Source: an uncultured Collinsella sp. | GTDB lineage: Bacteria > Actinomycetota > Coriobacteriia > Coriobacteriales > Coriobacteriaceae | Assembly (NCBI GenBank): GCA_900540905.1 | Contig: UQHR01000012.1 | Span: forward strand, 1 to 53,283 | Direction of reading: 5' to 3' | Length of the DNA stretch: 53,283 nt | Shown here: piece by piece, positions 17,007-26,598 of the stretch | Layout: every line of letters starts with the position of its first letter | Numbering within the stretch: position 1 is the first letter of the stretch | The notes under the pieces: model-generated | What the model saw: only the letters and a program-made list of their open reading frames with translations | Told to the model about the DNA's origin: nothing | The model's database searches: none | Translations under genes and position numbers: made by a program

Positions 17007-19775
17007 CTACAGCAGCTCGCCGTAGCGCTTGACGTAGGCCTTCTTAAGGCTTGTCGCCAGCGCCATGTACAGCAAGATGCACGGAATCAGGAACAAGAAG
17101 TACTCGACAGGCAGGGCGCCCAGACCCAGCGTGGGGCCAAGCGGGCTAAACGGGATCAGCGTGAGCAGCGCGATGCCCGTCATCGTGAGCAGCATCACCG
17201 GAGCCGAGGCACGGCTCTGGATAAACGGCAACTTAGGCGTACGGATCATGTGGATGACCAGCGTCTGGCTCCACATAGACTCGACGAACCATCCAGCCTG
17301 GAACAGCGCGATGTAGGCCAGCTGCATCTGCTCCAGCGCGGCGCCCGAGTAGACGCTCGCCAGGTCGTTGAACAGCACGCCATGGCTCACGAACAGGGGG
17401 CAGAAAACGAAGTACATAAAGATATAGGTCATAAAGTCGAAGATGGAGCTGGTGGGCCCGATCCAGATCATGAACCTGCCAACACTCGAAGCGTCCCAGG
17501 TACGCGGCACGCGCAGGAACTCCTCGTCCACGTTGTCCCAGGGAATCGCCAGGCAGCTGCAGTCATAGATCAGGTTGAGCAGGATCAGCTGGATGCTCAT
17601 CATCGGCAAAAACGGCAGCAGGGCGGATGCGGCAAGCACGCTGAACATATTGCCGAAGTTGGAGCTTGCGGTCATCTTGATGTACTTGATCATGTTGGCG
17701 TAGGTCTTGCGCCCCTCGATGATGCCCTCCTCGAGCACCATCAAATCCTTCTCGAGCAAGATGATATCGGCCGACTCCTTGGCCACGTCGACCGCAGTAT
17801 CGACCGAGATGCCGATGTCGGACGACTTCATGGCCGAGGCGTCGTTGATGCCGTCGCCCATGTAGCCCACCACATGACCGTTTGCACGCAGCACGGACAC
17901 GACGCGCGCTTTTTGATCGGGCGTAAGCTTGGCAAAGACCTGCACGTCCTCGGCGCGACGAGCGAGCTCGGCGTCGTCCATTGCGGCGATATCGCTGCCG
18001 AGCAGCATGTTGTTGACCTCGAGTCCCACCTGCTTGCAGATGGTGCGCGTGACCTTCTCATTGTCGCCGGTCAAGATCTTGGTGGCTACACCGTGGTTGC
18101 GCAGCGCCTCGATAGCATCGGCCGTGGACTCTTTGGGCGGATCCAAAAACGCCAGGTAGCCGATCAGCACCATGTCGCGCTCATCATCGGCGCTAAAGGC
18201 ACCGACAGGCGACGGGTTGGACTTTTGAGCGATTGCCAACACGCGGAAGCCGTCGTCGTTAAGGTCGGCGACCGTTGCCAAAATGCGCTCGCGCACCTCG
18301 TCGTCCAGCACGTGAACGCCGCCGTCAATCTCGGCATGCGAGCACACCGACAGCATCTCCTCGACTGCACCCTTGGTGACCATCTGGGTTTTGCCGCTTC
18401 GATCGCGCACCACGGTGGTAAGGCGACGGCGCGTAAAGTCAAACGGCACCTCGTCGACCTTCACATAGGCCTCGGAAAGGTCGGTGAGACTCGGGTCGTT
18501 TTGCTCCTCTTCCTCGGTGCATTTGATGATCGCCAGATCCATCAGATTCTTGTAGCCCGTCTGGAAATAGCTGTTGAGGTAGGCATGGCGCAGAACGCGC
18601 GAATCCTCCTGGCCATCGATGTTCCAGTGATACTCCAGCACCACCTGGTCCTGCGTCAGCGTGCCAGTCTTGTCCGTGCACAGCACGTCCATCGCGCCAA
18701 AGTTTTGAATCGAGTTGAGGTTCTTAACGATGGTCTGTTTTTTGCTCATAGCCACGGCGCCCTTGGCAAGGCACGTGGTAACGATCATGGGCAGCATCTC
18801 GGGTGTCAGGCCCACGGCGATGCTGATGGCAAACAGGCCAGCATTAAGCCAATCGCCCTTGGTGACGCCGTTAATCATAAAGACAAACGGAACCATCACC
18901 ATCATAAAGCGGATGAGCACCCACGAGACGCTATTGACGCCTTTGGAAAAGCTCGTCTCTACGGCATCCTCGGACAGGCTCGATGCCATAGAGCCAAACA
19001 AGGTCTGCTCGCCCACGCTAAAGGCGAGCGCCGTCGCGCTGCCCGAGATCACACTGCTGCCCATGAGGGCGATGTTCTCGAACGACGTTGCCGAATCGGA
19101 CTCGGTGCACGTCGCGGGAACCTTCTCGACCGGCTCGCTCTCGCCCGTCAGGCTTGCCTGGCTCACAAAGAGGTCCTTAGCCTCAATGATTCTCACATCG
19201 GCGGGAATCATGTCACCGGCGGACAGGTGCACGATGTCACCAACCACCACGTCGTCGATGGGAATCTCGGTCCTAGGGGCATCCTCGCGGGTGACTGTCA
19301 CGGTGGTCGTAATCATATCGAGCAGCTTTTCGGCCGCGTTGCCGCTGCGCGCTTCCTGGATATAGCGCAGCGTGCCCGAGAGCACGACCATCGTGGTGAT
19401 GATGATCACCGTCAGCGGGTCAAAGTCTTCGGGCGTGCTGCCCATCATCGACAACGCTGGAAACACCATGTCGGTCGCTGCCGAAATGATGGCCAGGAAA
19501 AACAGAATCGCCGTGAAGGGATTGACGAACGCGTCCGCAAGCTTGCGGGCAATCGACTTCTTCTTGCCACGCGTGACCACGTTACGCCCGTTGTCGGCTT
19601 CGCTGTGCGCGACCTCGTCGCGATTAAGGCCGCCGAGATTCGAGCCGACCCAGGATAGGGCCTCCGTCAGCGGAATGGTCGCCGCATACTGGATGCGACC
19701 CTCCGCGCGATGCCTCATCAGTTCGTTTTGCGCCTGAACCGCAGACGGCGTATGGCGCATAGTCATCTTCTTCAA
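17007..19775 (-). CDS. mgtA: Magnesium-translocating P-type ATPase
   Basis: A 922-aa P3B-type ATPase, full length for MgtA (about 900). Seen: N-terminal cation-ATPase domain (residues about 25-90), TGES actuator loop in SLTGESEPVEK, phospho-Asp D368 in CTDKTGTLTQ, hinge MGDGINDASAMKSSDIGISVD, and ten hydrophobic segments including a C-terminal block of six. It imports Mg2+ (or Ni2+). The start is uncertain: TTG 19775 follows GCGAGG; ATG 19766 or 19760 are alternatives. It is preceded by a structured leader with a short ORF (19802-19891) and followed by a 51-aa membrane protein gene. Confidence 0.93.
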   Translation of the reverse strand: MKKMTMRHTPSAVQAQNELMRHRAEGRIQYAATIPLTEALSWVGSNLGGLNRDEVAHSEADNGRNVVTRGKKKSIARKLADAFVNPFTAILFFLAIISAATDMVFPALSMMGSTPEDFDPLTVIIITTMVVLSGTLRYIQEARSGNAAEKLLDMITTTVTVTREDAPRTEIPIDDVVVGDIVHLSAGDMIPADVRIIEAKDLFVSQASLTGESEPVEKVPATCTESDSATSFENIALMGSSVISGSATALAFSVGEQTLFGSMASSLSEDAVETSFSKGVNSVSWVLIRFMMVMVPFVFMINGVTKGDWLNAGLFAISIAVGLTPEMLPMIVTTCLAKGAVAMSKKQTIVKNLNSIQNFGAMDVLCTDKTGTLTQDQVVLEYHWNIDGQEDSRVLRHAYLNSYFQTGYKNLMDLAIIKCTEEEEQNDPSLTDLSEAYVKVDEVPFDFTRRRLTTVVRDRSGKTQMVTKGAVEEMLSVCSHAEIDGGVHVLDDEVRERILATVADLNDDGFRVLAIAQKSNPSPVGAFSADDERDMVLIGYLAFLDPPKESTADAIEALRNHGVATKILTGDNEKVTRTICKQVGLEVNNMLLGSDIAAMDDAELARRAEDVQVFAKLTPDQKARVVSVLRANGHVVGYMGDGINDASAMKSSDIGISVDTAVDVAKESADIILLEKDLMVLEEGIIEGRKTYANMIKYIKMTASSNFGNMFSVLAASALLPFLPMMSIQLILLNLIYDCSCLAIPWDNVDEEFLRVPRTWDASSVGRFMIWIGPTSSIFDFMTYIFMYFVFCPLFVSHGVLFNDLASVYSGAALEQMQLAYIALFQAGWFVESMWSQTLVIHMIRTPKLPFIQSRASAPVMLLTMTGIALLTLIPFSPLGPTLGLGALPVEYFLFLIPCILLYMALATSLKKAYVKRYGELL

Positions 19776-19801
19776 TTGCCTCGCTCCGTTCTATCGATCG
19801 G

Positions 19802-19891
19802 ACGCAGGGCGAATCAGCCGCGCGCCCCCATCAAAGTGGACCCGCGCCGGCAACTTCGTCCTGCGTTACTGGTACTGTCACTGCCGCTCAC
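19802..19891 (-). promoter_or_regulatory. Structured mgtA leader with short leader ORF
   Basis: On the reverse strand a 25-codon ORF (GTG 19891 to TGA 19814; MSGSDSTSNAGRSCRRGSTLMGARG) is preceded by AGAGAGG at eight bases. Its 3' two thirds overlap a long stem: ACGCAGGGCGAA (19802-19813) pairs with TTCGTCCTGCGT (19855-19866) with one mismatch, with an inner GC-rich hairpin. It ends about 26 bp before the mgtA start. I could not match it to the M-box riboswitch consensus. A translation-coupled attenuator (MgtL-like logic) is a hypothesis. Confidence 0.45.
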
Positions 19892-19934
19892 GGTCCTCAC
19901 CTCTCTTTCGCGTCCGCGACTGTCTACAGAATAG

Positions 19935-19977
19935 AAAAGCCGCAAGACCGAGCACATGGCTGGTTTCTTGCGGCTTT
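19935..19977 (-). terminator. Terminator after orphan winged-helix gene
   Basis: AAAAGCCGCAAGA (19935-19947) and TCTTGCGGCTTT (19966-19977) form a 12-bp stem. On the reverse strand the stem is followed by a T-rich stretch, so it ends the upstream P-type ATPase/regulator transcript and separates it from mgtA. Confidence 0.8.
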
Positions 19978-20041
19978 CTTGCGATTTGGCAAGGATTGTC
20001 AAAGTGACTATTTGGATCCATGGGAGCGAATACCCGAAGCG

Positions 20042-20524
20042 TTACTCGGCCATTTTGTAGCCCACGCCCCATACAGTCAGCAGGTAGTGGGGGTTGTCTG
20101 GTTCGGGCTCAATCTTCTTTCGAATTTTGCGGACGAAGGCCATGATGTTGCTGTCATCGAGCAGATACTCGTTTTGCCACACCGCCCGGTAGATTTCCTC
20201 TTTGCTAAAGACCGTACCCCGGTTGCTCGCCAAAAAGGCAAGGATGTCGAACTCCTTGGGCGTGAGCGAGACCGGCGCGTCCGACACCTTGACGGTGCGC
20301 GAGGCCAGGTCGATCGAAAGCTCGCCGATAACGATGGGTCCAGTGGCGGCACTTGCCTGCGAGCCGGCAACCGCCAGCTCGATAGCAGTCAGCTTGCCCG
20401 ATGCGATATCGGCAAACACGGGCGCGAGCTCCAGGGCGGCAGCGCTGCCAGACGAGAACAGCGCGCTGCTGAGCTCGGCGGCCTCGGCCGGCGTAATCGC
20501 GATGTTGGTTCTGTTGGTACGCAT
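20042..20524 (-). CDS. Orphan OmpR/PhoB-type winged-helix regulator
   Basis: A 160-aa protein. Residues about 65-158 are a Trans_reg_C DNA-binding domain (LTPKEFDILAFLASNRGTVFSKEEIYRAVW, DDSNIMAFVRKIRKKIEP, VWGVGYKM). There is no receiver domain: the first 60 residues are Ala/Ser-rich and lack the phospho-acceptor Asp signature. ATG 20524 lies 9 bp after the stop of the second P-type ATPase gene, with AGGGCGG upstream. It is followed by a terminator and then mgtA. It may regulate the cluster without phosphorylation. The GTGACAAA dyad at 23069 upstream of the operon is one candidate site; both points are inference. Confidence 0.8.
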   Translation of the reverse strand: MRTNRTNIAITPAEAAELSSALFSSGSAAALELAPVFADIASGKLTAIELAVAGSQASAATGPIVIGELSIDLASRTVKVSDAPVSLTPKEFDILAFLASNRGTVFSKEEIYRAVWQNEYLLDDSNIMAFVRKIRKKIEPEPDNPHYLLTVWGVGYKMAE

Positions 20525-20533
20525 AGAACCGCC

Positions 20534-22978
20534 CTAGAACAAGCTGCTCGAGCGGGCCAGATAGACCCGCTTGATCGTCGAAGCAACAACAAGATACAAC
20601 ACGCTCAGCAGCGCAACGATGCCCAGATACCATACAGGCAGCGTGGCGAGCCCAAACAGCTGCGCCACCGGACTGAGCGCAAGGAGCGCCGTGACAACGA
20701 GCATGACGGCAACCATCACCACGAGCGGTGTGCAAGGACGATCCCCGTCGCGGACACTGCGCGTTCGCAACACCAGGAGCACGAGCGATTCGGTCCATGC
20801 GCATTCCAGCAGCCAGCCGGCTTGGAAGGTCGCGATAAAGGCCGCTCGACCCGCCGCGTCGAGCGCGGCAAAGGGCGCGCCGCAGACGGCGGGGCATACG
20901 CCCAAGAACAGAATGGCAAACGTAATGATGTCGAAGGCCGAGCTCGCAAAGCCAAAATGAAGCATAAAGCTGCCGAGCCCCTTACCCGACCAGGCCCTGG
21001 GGCGGGCAATCTCTGCATCGTCAACGTTATCCCACGAAAGCGACAGGCAGGTGGCGTCGTAGCACAGATTGAGCAAGAGCAGCTGGGTAGCGGTTGCCGG
21101 CACAAAGGGCAGGAAAATGCTCGAGGCGGCAACCGAACAGATATTGCCAAAGTTGGAGCTCGATGCGATACGGATGTACTTGGAGGCATTGGCGAACGAA
21201 GTCCTGCCCTCGCTGACGCCCTCGGCGACAACACCCAAGTCGCGCTCGAGCAGCACCAGGTCGGCCACCTTTTTGGATTCGGCCGCAGCCGAGTCCACGA
21301 CAATGCCGACGTCTGCCGATGTGAGCGCCGGCACGTCGTTCACGCCGTCTCCGATATAGCCGACGATGTGGCCGGAGAGGCGAATCAGGCTAACGATCTG
21401 CGCCTTCTGTGCGGGCGTAAGCTCGGCAAACACGCGAGCCTTCCCCACCCGGATCAGCGCTTCGGATTCCTCCATGGCCTGAAGCATGCTGCCGGTGATA
21501 ACGCTATCGGCGGGAATGCCCAGGCGCGAGCATGTTGAGCGAGCGACCGAAGCCGAATCACCCGTGAGCACGCGCACCTCGACGGAAAGGTTAGACAGCG
21601 CCTGCACGGCGGCACGAGCGCTCGCCTTGGGCCGATCGAAAAAGCCCAAAAAGCCGCACAGCACCAGGTCATCCCAGTCCGCCGACGTCGTGCTATAGGC
21701 GACGGCGAGCACTTTGATGCCATCGGCGCGCATGTCCTCGGCAACCTCGTAGGCGCTCTGACGGCCATCGGCATCCATGGGCACCAGCTCGCCCTTAAAG
21801 TTTGCCCAGGCGCAGCGTGTGCACACGCTTTCAACCTCGCCCTTTACGATGGTCAGATGATTGCCGGGGCGAACCTGTAGCCCCAAACAACCAAGCGCCC
21901 CGGGCGTGGCGTCGAGCTTGACACCCGAAGCCTTGGTGACGTGGTCGAAGGGGTCAGAGGCATGCAGTGCAAAGGCGTGGCCAAGGTCTTTCGCGGCAAG
22001 GTGCAGCTCGGGTGCCGCGCACGCATCGGCAATGGCCCGATTGAGCTGATTGGCAGCGGCCCCCTGGCTCGTGCTCTCCAGATACGCCAGGTTGAGCGTC
22101 TGCTCGCTTTCGTTGCCCAGGATATCGGTGTAGTACTCGAGCACCGCGGCATCTTCGGTGAGCGTGCCTGTCTTGTCAACGCACACCACGTCCATGGAGC
22201 CCAGTGACTCCATGGCGTCAACGTTCTTAACGATGACCTGCTTGTTTTTTAGTCGATGGGCACTGCCCGAAAGGCAAACGCTCGTGACAACCGGCAGCAT
22301 TTCGGGAACCAGGCCCACGGCCGTGCCCAGGGCAAACAGCAGTGCCTGCGCCCAGTCGCCCAGCACAAAGCCTCGAATCATAATGACAAACGGCAGTACG
22401 ATGAGCATGCATCTTACCAGGGCGGCGCAGATGCTCTTGGCGCCGGCACCAAACTGTGTGCCCATTCGAGCGCGACGGCGCAAAACGGGCTGCTCATCGG
22501 CAATGCGGGCGAGGACGGTTGCCGACGCCTTGCCGTCGACAATGGTCGTTCCCGCGCGAACGGTCTCCCCTTCCCGCTTGGCGGTCTGACCGCTCTCGCC
22601 TGTAAGCGACGATTCCGAGACAAGGACCTGGTCGCCCTTGGCAAGGGTCACGTCGACCGGGCAGAGCATGCCGGCATATAGGCGGACGACGTCGCCGGGC
22701 ACAAGCCGGTCGGCATCAACTTGAATCCAACACGCATCGACGCGTTTCCAAACGGCCGCGTGGTTCGCTTTAAACATATGGCGATCAAAGCTGCGCTTGG
22801 CCTCATTTTCGTAAAACAGGCGCACCAGGCCGCCCACCAGCCACATCAAAAAGAGCACAGCTGGCGCGAACACGCCCGTCTGGCCTTCCACCTGCGGCAG
22901 GACATCGACCAAAAAAGCCAGCCCGGCAAGCGCAAGCAGCAGCGACGAGAACGGATTAAAGAACGATTTTCTAATCAT
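20534..22978 (-). CDS. P-type ATPase, MgtA-like, lacking the N-terminal domain
   Basis: An 814-aa P-type ATPase related to the 922-aa neighbour. Phospho-Asp is D268 in CVDKTGTLTED, the actuator loop is SLTGESGQT, and the hinge is IGDGVNDVPALTSADVGIVVD. The sequence begins at the first membrane segment (NPFSSLLLALAGLAFLV), so about 80 residues of the cation-ATPase N-domain are absent. Nothing in the 118 bp upstream encodes them, so the shortness looks genuine. ATG 22978 is preceded by AAAGAGG. Ion specificity may differ from MgtA. It is co-transcribed with the orphan winged-helix regulator (9-bp gap). Confidence 0.88.
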   Translation of the reverse strand: MIRKSFFNPFSSLLLALAGLAFLVDVLPQVEGQTGVFAPAVLFLMWLVGGLVRLFYENEAKRSFDRHMFKANHAAVWKRVDACWIQVDADRLVPGDVVRLYAGMLCPVDVTLAKGDQVLVSESSLTGESGQTAKREGETVRAGTTIVDGKASATVLARIADEQPVLRRRARMGTQFGAGAKSICAALVRCMLIVLPFVIMIRGFVLGDWAQALLFALGTAVGLVPEMLPVVTSVCLSGSAHRLKNKQVIVKNVDAMESLGSMDVVCVDKTGTLTEDAAVLEYYTDILGNESEQTLNLAYLESTSQGAAANQLNRAIADACAAPELHLAAKDLGHAFALHASDPFDHVTKASGVKLDATPGALGCLGLQVRPGNHLTIVKGEVESVCTRCAWANFKGELVPMDADGRQSAYEVAEDMRADGIKVLAVAYSTTSADWDDLVLCGFLGFFDRPKASARAAVQALSNLSVEVRVLTGDSASVARSTCSRLGIPADSVITGSMLQAMEESEALIRVGKARVFAELTPAQKAQIVSLIRLSGHIVGYIGDGVNDVPALTSADVGIVVDSAAAESKKVADLVLLERDLGVVAEGVSEGRTSFANASKYIRIASSSNFGNICSVAASSIFLPFVPATATQLLLLNLCYDATCLSLSWDNVDDAEIARPRAWSGKGLGSFMLHFGFASSAFDIITFAILFLGVCPAVCGAPFAALDAAGRAAFIATFQAGWLLECAWTESLVLLVLRTRSVRDGDRPCTPLVVMVAVMLVVTALLALSPVAQLFGLATLPVWYLGIVALLSVLYLVVASTIKRVYLARSSSLF

Positions 22979-23068
22979 CGAAGCCTCTTTCTAGCACGGC
23001 TTCGATTGTATCCGAGGGCACTCGCCGACAACCCCGCCCCAACCCTTGCGACTTCCTTGCTTTTAGCC

Positions 23069-23095
23069 GTGACAAAATGGTTGTCCCTTTGTCAC
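23069..23095. promoter_or_regulatory. GTGACAAA dyad upstream of P-type ATPase operon
   Basis: GTGACAAA (23069-23076) and TTTGTCAC (23088-23095) are exact inverted repeats 11 bp apart. They lie immediately after the MacB-like gene's stop and about 90 bp upstream of the P-type ATPase start. It could be an operator, or a member of the GGGAC palindrome family. Confidence 0.5.
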
Positions 23096-23096
23096 A

Positions 23097-26000
23097 TTAT
23101 TCGGAACGAAGGGCCTCCACGGGGTCCTTTTTGGATGCGCTACGGGCCGGCAGCAGACCGGCAACGACCGTCAGCAACACCGAAATTGCAATGAGCACCA
23201 GCGCATCCTGCACGGGCAGGCTCATCAGGTTGGGGACCTGTTTGGCCGCAAGCGCCCAGGTATTAACCGGGAAGCTCACGGCCACCACGACGACAATGGC
23301 AAAGACGCCGGCGATGAGGCCCTCGATAAAGGTCTCGGCATTGAATACGTTGGCCACGTTGCGTTTCGACGCGCCGATCGCGCGCAAGATGCCGATCTCC
23401 TTTTTGCGCTCCAGCACGCTGATGTAGGTGATGATGCCGATCATGATAGAGCTCACCACCAGGCTAATACTCACAAACGCAATGAGCACCAAGCTGATGG
23501 TGTTCACGATATCGGTCACCGAGCCCATGATGATGCCCATGTAGTCGGTGTACGAGATTGCCTGCTCGTCATGCCCGGCGGCTTTGACCTGCTTGTTATA
23601 CGCATCGATATGGTCGAGCACGCGCTCCTTGGCCTCAAAGTCGCGCGGGAAGATCTTGACCGAGATGGGATCTGCCTCGTCCGCATAACACAGCGTGGTC
23701 AGGTTGTTGTCGTAGGTGAGCTGCGACGCCGTCGCATAGCTCATCATGAGCGAGCTCAGGTCCTCGGCATCCATGTTGAAGTGGATAGCACGGGCAAAGG
23801 CGCTCGCATCCACGTGCATGGCGCTCGCCAGGTTGGCAAAACTCGACGACATCTGCGTCGCCATTTGTCCCATGAGCCCCGCCGCGCCTGCTTTGAGCTG
23901 GGACGATACGGTCGTCGCAATCTGCTCGCTGATCGCCTTCATCACCTGATCCATAGCCTGCTGCAAATAGGGCGCGAGCTGTTTTTGTACGTAGTCGGTC
24001 ATTGCCTGCTGTAGCCGCTCAGCCAGCACATCTCCGCCCAGCGCCTTGAGCTGCGCTAAGCATTGCTGCGCCGCGGCATCGTTCTCAAGATATGCCGAGA
24101 ATGCGGCGGCAAGCTTTGTCGCGTCCTTAAGATCTTCGGGCGTCAGCGCCTTAAACTGATCGGACTGCATAAAGCCCTCAAACAGCTGGTTGGCAAGCGC
24201 GCCCACCTGCTGCATCTGCTCGGGTGTGAGTTCCAAGCCATCGAAGACTCCCGAGAAATCGGGGGCCGGCGCCTTGGCCATGATGTCGTTGAAGTCGATG
24301 TCCTCGCCAACGCCCGAAAGGTCGATATCCAGGCCTGACAAATCGATGCCCGAAAGGTCCATACCGCCGGCCACACCCGAAAGCGCGGACGCATCGAACG
24401 AGAACGCGCTCTTGAGCGCCGCCTCGTCAACGCTGAACATGCTGCCCAGGTCCACGCCCTGCTTGGCCTCGCCCTGCAACTCGTCGAACGTTTTGCCGGT
24501 AAAGACATCCGTCTCGGGATGAGCAAGCTGCTCCTGCACAATCTTCGAATCGGCCGCGCGCTCCATAAGCTGGCGAGTCAGCGCATGTGTGTAGGCGATA
24601 CCGGGCGAAAGGGCGCTCGCGTTGGCCGTCTCGTTGGGCCGTACCACGCCCACAATGCGCACGTCAATGCCATCGGCAACCTTGGCCGCCATGAAGTCGG
24701 CGTCACCGGACATATCGGCCCACATACCGGTCTCTTCGTTTTTGCGATACGCATCTGCCGGCGACAGCACCTTAAACGTGGTGGACAGCGCATCGTCGTA
24801 GGTAAAGTCGGCAGCGGTCTCGGGCGTCTCGACCCCGCCATCGGCCGTCATGGCGCTGTTGACCAGGTCGTTGAGCTCATCGATATCCAACGCACCGATG
24901 CTATAGAGCGTATAGTCGCCCACCGTGCCACGGCTCGAAAGCACCATCACGGCCTCGTTGGCGGACGCGGGCCAATGACCGGCAACGACATCGTACTGGC
25001 GGTCGAGCAGGCTCTGGTCGTCAATCATTTCGTTGAAGACCGAGGTTCCCATGGACTCCATGCTCACCGTTGCCGCCGAGCTCGCGCCGCCGCTCATGGC
25101 CTCGGTCATGGCATTGGGCACCAGACGCACGGGCTTCTCGTCGCCCTTGCCCGCGCGATAGACAACCGGCGTTACGCCATAGCCGTACTGAATAGCGTTG
25201 ACCTCTTTGTCGATGCCGTCGCCACCGGCATCGAGCCATGCCTTGAAGCTCGTCATATCGTTGGACTTAACGCTCGCGAACATGTCCTTCACGGCCGTGA
25301 CCACGGGAATCTTATCGGACTTCTTGACCGAATCGTCCTCACTGTCGGAAGCGCCGCTCACATCATCGCCATCCTCCGTGGCCCCCTGCCCGCCCATCAT
25401 GGACGACAGGTCGTAATCCTGCTTGGAAATGGTGAGCGGATAGCTCGAAAGCGTATCCTCCTCGACCTTTTTGATGTAGCCGTTTACGCCGTTGGACAGC
25501 GCCAGAATCGCCGCGATACCGATAATGCCAATCGAGCCCGCAAATGCAGTCATGGCCGTACGGCCCTTCTTGGTCATAAGGTTTCGGGCAGAAAGGCCCA
25601 GCGCCGTTACAAAGCTCATCGAGGTTTTACGCGTGGGCTTGGCCTCGCGACGCGCGGCTTTGGCAACATCAAAGGGATCGGAATCGTCGGTGATCTTACC
25701 GTCTGCGAGGTTGACGATGCGCGTGGCGTAACGGTACGCCAGCTCGGGATTATGCGTGACCATGATGACCAGACGGTCGCGCGCAACGTCCTTGAGCAAG
25801 TCCATGACCTGCACGGACGTCGTTGAGTCCAGGGCGCCGGTCGGCTCGTCTGCCAACACGATCTCGGGATCGTTGATCAGAGCACGGGCAATGGCCACGC
25901 GCTGCATCTGTCCGCCCGAAAGCTGGCTCGGGTGCTTGTTCACATGCTCGCCCAGACCGACTGTCTCAAGCGCCCTGCGCGCACGCTGGCGACGCTCGGC

Positions 26001-26345
26001 ATGCCCCACGCCCGTAAGCGTGAGCGCCAACTCCACGTTTTCCAAAATAGTCTGATGCGGAATAAGGTTATAGCTCTGGAACACAAAGCCGATGCGGTTG
26101 TTGCGGTAGGCGTCCCAATCGCGGTCGCGGAAGTCCTTAGTCGAAATGCCATCGATGAGCAGGTCGCCAGAATCAAAGTGATCGAGTCCACCGATAACGT
26201 TGAGCATCGTAGTTTTGCCTGAGCCCGAAGGGCCCAAAATGGCCACAAACTCATTATCGCGAAAGGCCAAGCTCACGCTATCGAGCGCCACCTGCGTAAA
26301 CGACTGAGTGACGTACCTTTTGCAAATACCTTTGAGCTCCAACAT
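23097..26345 (-). CDS. Fused ABC transporter ATPase-permease, MacB/FtsX type
   Basis: A 1082-aa protein. Residues 1-240 are an ABC ATPase (Walker A GPSGSGKTT, signature LSGGQMQR, Walker B IVLADEPTGALDS). A first membrane segment lies near 270 (GSIGIIGIAAILALSNGVNG), then about 640 residues are extracellular, partly amphipathic and A/Q/L-rich, and three C-terminal segments carry the FtsX fold (ERKKEIGILRAIGAS). This is the mechanotransmission layout used for export of peptides or lipoproteins or for antibiotic resistance; the substrate is unknown. ATG 26345 is chosen because AGGAGAGG lies nine bases upstream. Confidence 0.92.
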   Translation of the reverse strand: MLELKGICKRYVTQSFTQVALDSVSLAFRDNEFVAILGPSGSGKTTMLNVIGGLDHFDSGDLLIDGISTKDFRDRDWDAYRNNRIGFVFQSYNLIPHQTILENVELALTLTGVGHAERRQRARRALETVGLGEHVNKHPSQLSGGQMQRVAIARALINDPEIVLADEPTGALDSTTSVQVMDLLKDVARDRLVIMVTHNPELAYRYATRIVNLADGKITDDSDPFDVAKAARREAKPTRKTSMSFVTALGLSARNLMTKKGRTAMTAFAGSIGIIGIAAILALSNGVNGYIKKVEEDTLSSYPLTISKQDYDLSSMMGGQGATEDGDDVSGASDSEDDSVKKSDKIPVVTAVKDMFASVKSNDMTSFKAWLDAGGDGIDKEVNAIQYGYGVTPVVYRAGKGDEKPVRLVPNAMTEAMSGGASSAATVSMESMGTSVFNEMIDDQSLLDRQYDVVAGHWPASANEAVMVLSSRGTVGDYTLYSIGALDIDELNDLVNSAMTADGGVETPETAADFTYDDALSTTFKVLSPADAYRKNEETGMWADMSGDADFMAAKVADGIDVRIVGVVRPNETANASALSPGIAYTHALTRQLMERAADSKIVQEQLAHPETDVFTGKTFDELQGEAKQGVDLGSMFSVDEAALKSAFSFDASALSGVAGGMDLSGIDLSGLDIDLSGVGEDIDFNDIMAKAPAPDFSGVFDGLELTPEQMQQVGALANQLFEGFMQSDQFKALTPEDLKDATKLAAAFSAYLENDAAAQQCLAQLKALGGDVLAERLQQAMTDYVQKQLAPYLQQAMDQVMKAISEQIATTVSSQLKAGAAGLMGQMATQMSSSFANLASAMHVDASAFARAIHFNMDAEDLSSLMMSYATASQLTYDNNLTTLCYADEADPISVKIFPRDFEAKERVLDHIDAYNKQVKAAGHDEQAISYTDYMGIIMGSVTDIVNTISLVLIAFVSISLVVSSIMIGIITYISVLERKKEIGILRAIGASKRNVANVFNAETFIEGLIAGVFAIVVVVAVSFPVNTWALAAKQVPNLMSLPVQDALVLIAISVLLTVVAGLLPARSASKKDPVEALRSE

Positions 26346-26497
26346 GGACGGCAACCTCTCCTGCGCAGGCACCCTGCCCGCTCTCCCCCGCCGTTCGTAT
26401 TCGACGCGTTTGTCCTACTCTATCCCCATTTTTCACCGACACCAGTGAGGAATGTAACGAAGCACGCCAAAAAACGAACGGGACGGCGCCTAAAAGA

Positions 26498-26519
26498 AGA
26501 GGCCCCGAGCGGGACCTCT
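26498..26519 (-). terminator. Terminator of the redox operon
   Basis: AGAGGCCCC / GGGACCTCT form a short stem with a GAGC loop; on the reverse strand TCTTCTTTTA follows. It lies 80 bp after the TlpA-like gene stop. Confidence 0.7.
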
Positions 26520-26598
26520 ATATGGTGGAGATTATCTTGAAAGGCAGCGGACTACTCCGCGCAGCGGCGCACGATCATCGCCATGCTTTACGCGTTTT

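Noticed and set aside
16818..19658. 946-aa open frame on the forward strand opposite mgtA
   Set aside because: Composition is His/Arg/Gln-rich as in an antisense shadow, and the opposite strand encodes an intact MgtA.
19776..19934. M-box (ykoK) magnesium riboswitch in the mgtA leader
   Set aside because: AGGTGAGG is present, but the GCUGCUGCC and AGACGCCAAUGGGU blocks of the M-box are not; I report only an unclassified structured leader.
19979..21538. 519-aa forward frame opposite the second P-type ATPase
   Set aside because: Antisense to conserved P-type ATPase and winged-helix genes; low-complexity Arg/His/Gln composition.
22979..23096. Missing N-terminal domain of the second P-type ATPase encoded upstream in another frame
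   Set aside because: I looked for a frameshifted continuation in the 118-bp gap and saw none; the gap holds a dyad and a ribosome site.
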